Source: Cymodocea nodosa
Taxonomy: Eukaryota; Streptophyta; Magnoliopsida; Alismatales; Cymodoceaceae
Reading direction: 5' to 3'
NCBI GenBank assembly: GCA_036874045.1
Contig: CM072344.1
Coordinates: 3,072,501-3,136,500, forward strand
Length of the DNA: 64,000 nucleotides
Part shown: piece by piece, positions 59,293-64,000 of the stretch
How the letters are laid out: each line of letters starts with the position of its first letter
How positions within the stretch are numbered: the first letter of the stretch is position 1
Notes under the pieces: generated by a model
Databases searched by the model: none
Seen by the model: only the letters and a program-made list of their open reading frames with translations
What the model was told of the DNA's origin: nothing
Made by a program: the position numbers and the translations under genes

Positions 59293-59433
59293 CGTTGAGT
59301 TACAGATAACTCAACGGAACACAGCCGGTTACTGTTGCTAACTCCATAGACTAACTTCGTTGAGTTACAGATAACTCAACGGAGTGACCTTATATTATAT
59401 TACTGACCTCGTGGAGTTACGGTTATCTCAACG
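59293..59433. repeat. Cluster of three GTTGAGTTA palindromes
   Basis: Arms CGTTGAGTTA / TAACTCAACG at 59293-59316 and 59358-59381, each with a 4-base centre, and a variant at 59410-59433. All lie between the accessory ORFs and gag. Confidence 0.9.
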
Positions 59434-60230
59434 AACTTACTTCGTTGAGTTAACATTTAGCAACTTCTAAGTTTTACTCTCGTAAATTCCTCTATGTTTT
59501 TTTATTATTCTGCTAACTGAAATAAAGTTAAATCTATGTCATTAATACCTCATTTTAATCAAAATTCATTTAAATCTGAACATTATATAAAGATTTAACT
59601 TGCAAGTCATTTTATATTATGCAGAATTTACATTTTACCTTGCAACATGCAGAAATTTTTAAGCATTTATCCTGTCATTCAGCAAATTGTAATTCTGTTA
59701 CATATTCATTCACAAAGTTCCACAAATTATATAATATTTAATAAATTCCATTCATTTCACATCCAAAACACGTATGAAAAGTATATCTGAAAAATTATAT
59801 TCATTCATATGAATCAATTTACAATGTAAATACAATTTCATACAATTTTATACAAGTAGACGAACAATACAATTTAATCTCTATTCCTAAGTTCATCTAC
59901 TTCCTTCTGAAGTTTTTCTAATTGAAGTTCTAATTGATTAATTCTCTCTACAACTCTTGTAATTCCTCTAGAAGGTACAGTTATCTCTGCAGTTACAAAA
60001 TTTATGTATTCTTTCACTGAAATGGTTCTTGATCTGATCCTTTTTGATGTTCATTTCGTGAAATCAATACAATCCACCATCAGTAGTGGAATCAAATATC
60101 CAAAAAATAATTTTTTCTTTAATACTTTTAGCTTGGAGATAAAAACTGTAGACCAATTTATTTGAATCCTGTTTACAACTGCAGATGTGACCCATTTGAC
60201 AAATTGACTTAATTCTATGTCATGGCCCTG
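59434..60230 (-). other. AT-rich spacer
   Basis: 59434-59870 is AT-rich and non-coding. 59880-60060 on the minus strand has a short stretch that may continue the accessory ORF as a coiled coil (LEKLQKEVDEL-like), but it is not cleanly open. Nothing else is seen. Confidence 0.35.
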
Positions 60231-60720
60231 TCATTGATAGATATTTTTAATCAGAATGTTAGCTATCATGTGTGCTTTACCACTTAAATGCTTCAATCTG
60301 TTTAATAAAGGCACACTAGGATTGATAGCTAAACAATCTTTGATTTCCTGTTCAGTCCACTCGATGGTAGTTGTGTCTTCCAAAATTTTTAGTCCTTCAT
60401 TCTTTAATCCAAAAATGTTGTGGAGAAGCTCTGGTGTTATTTGTACATCAGCTTCCTCCACATTGGAAATTACTCCTCCTTCTCCATCTCTTAAATTTGC
60501 ATAGAAACAGGGCACTAAATTCTCATATACTGCATGCCTTCTTTCTTGAGAAATGAATTTCAGTAGACCTTGGAACTCAAATAAATCTTTGATTTCTTGC
60601 ATTCCATCCCAATTTACTGGTTTATTGTAAATGATATCATAACCCCTAATCTCTTGGTATTTGGTATAAGCTTCCTGACTACAAAAATGTACTTCATTCA
60701 GAACTGTTGTTTCAGTCGGG
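60231..60720 (-). pseudogene. Retroelement accessory ORF (plant putative-transposon domain)
   Basis: The reading passes HFCSQEAYTKYQEIRGYDI, then EIKDLFEFQGLLKFISQ, ENLVPCFYANLRDGEGGVIS, DVQITPELLHNIFGLKNEG and LNRLKHLSGKAHMIANILI. The FYANL, ITPELL and IFGL order resembles the plant domain called putative plant transposon protein (Pfam Transposase_32), found in accessory ORFs of Tat/Athila-like elements. Function unknown. It continues upstream into the repetitive, acidic ORFs at 61143-62706. Confidence 0.55.
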
Positions 60721-61142
60721 TCAGGAATGTGACTTTGTTGTTTTAGAGGGGTTTGTTCTTAATATTCCTCTTCTATAGGCTGCATTTGAACATTCTCTAC
60801 AAATTCCTAAATTTTTGTTTCTGTTTCTGTCTGTGGTGGTGAGCTAGCAGAACTCTCCACTCTGTCTTGAATTCTTTCCATAAATTGCTGAAGAGTTTCT
60901 TGCTCTTCAATAGAATCTGTGAAGTTATTTTTGTCCAAATGGCTTCTTTCAGTCTCTTCATTTTCTACTCTTTCTTCTTCCTCCTGACTACCAATCTATT
61001 CTATTACTGTTCTTTCTGATTTTGTAACAGATTGGGATGGAGTCACGGGCAATTCAGTTTCAGCCCTAATTTCTGTTCTTTCTTCTTGTACAGGCTGCAA
61101 ATTAATTTTAGCTTGATTTTCTTATTGTCTTTGCTCCTCCTG

Positions 61143-61652
61143 CTACAGCTCCTCCTGCTCCTCCTTAGAATCGGATAGCAGGTTTATAAAAATTGGCTCC
61201 ACAGGCCCTGTTGATATTGATATCTCAGATTTAATCTCTTCTTGATAATCAGGCATTATCTCTTTTCCTTTACTTTTTCTGATTAATTGTGCCTGTTCTT
61301 CCTCTTCTTCTTCTGAGATTAAATCTACAAAAGTAGGCTCTGTAGGCCTTCGAGCCACAGGTACTGGCTCTTGCTGTTTAACTTTTTCTATAATTATTGG
61401 TCTCGAAGGACCAGCCTCATCTCCTTTTACAGCAGGTTTGGTAGTAGCTTCTTGATGCTGCTCCATTTTGATTTTATATTGGGCTTTCAACTTTTCTACA
61501 GCCTTCTTTTTGTAAAGTGCATCAAACACTAGGTGTGCTTTAGCCACTGCCAAATCTTCTGATTCTCCTTGGTTTTTCCCAACTTGAACTAGTGCTTGAA
61601 ATTCCTTTAACTCTTCTTTAGTAGAAGGCCCCATCATTTCTGCTCGTGCCAA
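61143..61652 (-). pseudogene. Accessory ORF part, acidic low-complexity
   Basis: 169 codons: MARAEMMGPSTKEELKEFQA, AKAHLVFDALYKKKAVEKL, then a P/E/Q-rich tail with FVDLISEEEEEEQ and FINLLSDSKEEQ. The repeated F(V/I)(D/N)L(I/L)S(E/D) motif resembles SUMO-interaction-like hydrophobic-acidic motifs; this is a resemblance only. Its first half is repeated at 62147-62449. Confidence 0.5.
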
Positions 61653-62297
61653 CGGCTTAAATGGTGGAAATGAAGGTCCTAGCTGCTGTTCCTCAGGAAC
61701 AAGTATTTCAGCAGTCGGCTCTTCCTATTCTTCAGTTGCCTCTTATTGTTCCTACCGCCATATTTCCCAACTTCAACAACCAGCAATGCACCTTTTGAAC
61801 CATAATCTGGCTTTGCGTTGGATTAGCTCTAGGTCTACTTGATTGTTCAGCCTGATTTTTCTTTCTTTACTAACTGCAATTTCTGTTGCTACTCTGATTC
61901 GTGTCTCCATTATCTGAGGTATTTGTATACCACAATCTGCTAATATTCTTCTTAATCTAAAAAGTTCAGATTCTACCTTCTGTAACTCTTTTTCTCTCGT
62001 CGTATTTTTGATCTTCTGCTGCGTATGACATTCTTCTGATTCCCTCAGAAATTCTGATGTATCAACAGCCTCTTCCCAGAATTCAGGTGTCAACTTCCTC
62101 ATCATGGAGTTACTCAACAGCACGAAATCGTTTGATTTCTACTGTTCTAGATTCTAAATGATTTGTCGGATAATGCCCCCAAAACTCTAGGTTTAAGATA
62201 AATAAGCCCTAAGTTTAGGCGGGTAATCGGGTCATTTCCCGAACCAACTATTACTATCTCATCTGCGGTCTTAGCAACAGTACTCCGTTGAGTTACA
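61501..62297. repeat. 797-bp tandem duplication, copy 1
   Basis: Starts GCCTTCTTTTTGTAAAGTGC and ends CCGTTGAGTTACA. The next base begins the second copy. The two copies differ by only a few percent by eye. It contains the coiled-coil-like ORF at 61773-62123 (RKLTPEFWEEAVDTSEFLRE). Confidence 0.95.
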
Positions 62298-63093
62298 GCC
62301 TTCTTTTTGTAAAGTGCATCAAACACTAGGTGTGCTTTAGCCACTACCAAATCTTCTAATTCTCCTTGGTTTTTCCCAACTTGAACTAGTGCTTGAAATT
62401 CCTTTAACTCTTCTTCAGTAGAAGGCCCCATCATTTCTGCTCGTGCCAACGGCTTAAATGGTGGAAATGAAGGTCCTAGCTGCTGTTCCTTAGGAACAGG
62501 TATTTCAGCAGTCGGCTCTTCCTATTCCTTAGTTGCCTCTTATCGTTCCTATCGCCATATTCCCAACTTCCATGACCAGCAATGCACCTTTTGAACCATA
62601 ATCTGGCCTTGCGTTGGATTAGCTCTAGGGCTACTTCATTGTTCAGCCTGATTTTTCTTTCTTTACTAACTGTAATTTCTGTTGCTACTCTAATTCGTGT
62701 CTCCATTATCTGAGGTATTTGTATACCACAATCTACTAATATTCTTCTTAATCTAAAAAGTTCAGATTCTACCTTCTGTAACTCTTTTTCTCTCGTCGTA
62801 TTTTTGATCTTCTGCTACGTGTGACATTCTTCTGATTCCCTCAGAAATTCTGATGTATCAACAGCCTCTTCCCAGAATTCAGGTGTCAACTTCCTCATCA
62901 TGGAGTTACTCAACAGCACGAAATCGTCTGATTTCTACTATTCTAGATTCTAAATGATTTGCCGGATAATGCCCCCAAAACTCTAGGTTTAAGATAAATA
63001 AGCCCTAAGTTTAGGTGGGTAATCGGGTCATTTCCCGAACCAACTATTACTATCTCATTTGCGGTCTTAGCAACAGTACTCCGTTGAGTTACA
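62298..63093. repeat. 797-bp tandem duplication, copy 2
   Basis: Same order of sequence as 61501-62297, ending at CCGTTGAGTTACA (63081-63093). The second copy of the MARAEMMGPSTEEELKEF ORF (62147-62449) runs on this copy and into the end of copy 1. The junction shares ACA with the outer flank, suggesting unequal exchange or slippage at a very short homology. Confidence 0.95.
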
Positions 63094-63390
63094 ATTAACT
63101 CAACGGAATAAGCTCGTTGACTAACTCAAGACTCAATAGAGTAAGCTCATTGAGTTAGGCGTAACTCAACGGACTCCCCGTACAAACAGATATAATAATA
63201 AAAATACTATAGATAATAGTTTTTCTGTTGTTTTTGTTTTTTTTACCGGTTTAACCGATACTATGTTTCGATCAGACCTAATTTTTTTCCAGTTGAACCG
63301 ATAATATGTTTCGGTAAAACCAACATTTTTTCTGAAAATTAATATACATATTTTTTATGTTCCAGTCATACCGATGAATCCAATCGGTTG
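63081..63390. repeat. Palindrome-rich non-coding block
   Basis: CCGTTGAGTTA / TAACTCAACGG at 63081-63106, further GTTGACTAACTCAA and ATTGAGTTAGGCGTAACTCAA pieces to 63175, then ACCGGTTTAACCGATA, TTGAACCGATAATATG, TTTCGGTAAAACC and CCAATCGGTTGAGC pieces at 63245-63392. It separates the integrase end from the accessory ORFs. Confidence 0.75.
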
Positions 63391-63479
63391 AGCCGTAACG
63401 ATTTTTATATGTTAAATATATATATATTTTTATATTTTAATGCTTTTTTTTATTATATAAACATAAAAACTAATTTCTT

Positions 63480-64000
63480 ACTAAGTAAAGCTCGAGTAGT
63501 CCTCTACTTTGACTTCTTCTATAATTCCAAAGGAGCTTTTTGGTGTTTTCAGAATAGGTCTAAGTCTTTGTCCATTTACTTTAAATATATTCTAACTTTT
63601 AGGATTTTCAATTTCAATAGCTCCATAAGGATAAATATTTAGAACTATTTAAGGTCCTGCCCATCTAGATCTTAATTTTTCTAGATGGTTATGGAGTCTA
63701 GCCATATAAAGATACACTTCTTGTCCTATTTCATAGCTTTTTGGAATAATTTTCTATCATGCCAAAATTTTATTTTTTCTTTTTCTCTTACAGTCTTCGA
63801 ATAAGCTTCATTTCTAAATTCTTCTAATTCAATTAGTTGCATTTTTCTATTTTCAGTAGCTTGATTTAAATTAGTGTTTAGAGTTTTTAATGCCCAATAA
63901 GCTTTATGTTCTATTTCAACTGGTAAATGACAACTTTTTCCATATACTAGCCTAAAAGGTGACATACCTAAGCTTGTCTTATAAGTAGTTCTATAAGCCC
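63480..64000 (-). pseudogene. Ty3/gypsy integrase C-terminal part, cut by window end
   Basis: The minus strand reads [40 protein letters not shown] and [12 protein letters not shown] (63965-63726), the end of the catalytic-core region of Athila/Tat integrases (YGKxCHLPVELEHKAYWA in relatives). It is followed by RLHNHLEKLRSRWAGP, YPYGAIEIENP and IFKVNGQRLRP, the usual C-terminal block. A few breaks are present. It should continue beyond the window into RNase H and RT. Confidence 0.9.

Noticed and set aside
61143-61652. Acidic F(V/I)(D/N)L(I/L)S motifs as a SUMO-binding system
   Set aside because: The motif is short and lies in a low-complexity accessory ORF of a broken retroelement; a resemblance is not evidence of function.

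Overview
The window is nuclear DNA of a flowering plant. It is AT-rich, almost wholly made of decayed LTR retrotransposons, with plant PIF/Harbinger DNA transposons and minisatellites, and it holds one clearly intact host gene. That gene, 21961-22914 on the minus strand, is intronless and GC-rich against an AT-rich background. This fits a monocot but does not prove one; the species cannot be named from the sequence.

Layout. 1-5100: a minus-oriented Ty3/gypsy (Tat/Athila-like) LTR with a tandem array of hairpin-plus-G-box units, a minus-strand Sirevirus-like copia gag with its primer-binding site and LTR, and a plus-strand solo copia LTR (2256-3885) apparently inserted into that LTR. 5172-7790: an old PIF/Harbinger transposon (Myb-like ORF1 and DDE transposase ORF2). 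7800-11200: AT-rich sequence without a recognisable gene. 11220-15047: a plus-strand Tat/Athila-like gypsy (LTR end, primer site, protease, start of RT), cut by a Sirevirus-like copia whose 5' LTR is 15048-16561, followed by gag. 17640-19980: short repeats, a long pyrimidine tract and a GC-richer patch. 19980-21650: another copia relic. 21961-22914: the host membrane-protein gene. 23040-25390: gene-free. 25395-25975: a minisatellite that abuts a 1.28-kb deleted Harbinger copy (25979-27259). 27548-30540: a GC-rich patch and LTR-like sequence. 30560-32720: a decayed copia. 32770-35470: LTR pieces and a second minisatellite. 37627-37744: a possible stray host exon. 38511-43645: the best-preserved element, a near-whole Ty1/copia on the minus strand with both LTRs, 5-bp target duplications, PBS, PPT and a long gag-pol ORF; its leader carries GC-rich minisatellites. 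43646-50545: no gene I can recognise. 50546-64000: a thicket of minus-strand Sirevirus-like and Tat/Athila-like pieces: LTRs, gag, accessory ORFs with an internal 797-bp tandem duplication, the integrase C-terminus, and a small F-box-like relic between gag and the 3' LTR.

The signal that recurs at every scale is palindromic DNA in the retroelement non-coding parts. Two palindrome classes (arms like CGTTGAGTTA/TAACTCAACG and AACTATCCGA/TTCGGATAGTT) occur in many separate places, some in tandem units that also carry CACGTG. I regard this as the observation most worth following. No operon-like cooperation between genes exists here; the genes work together only in the sense of each retroelement's gag, protease, integrase, RT and RNase H.
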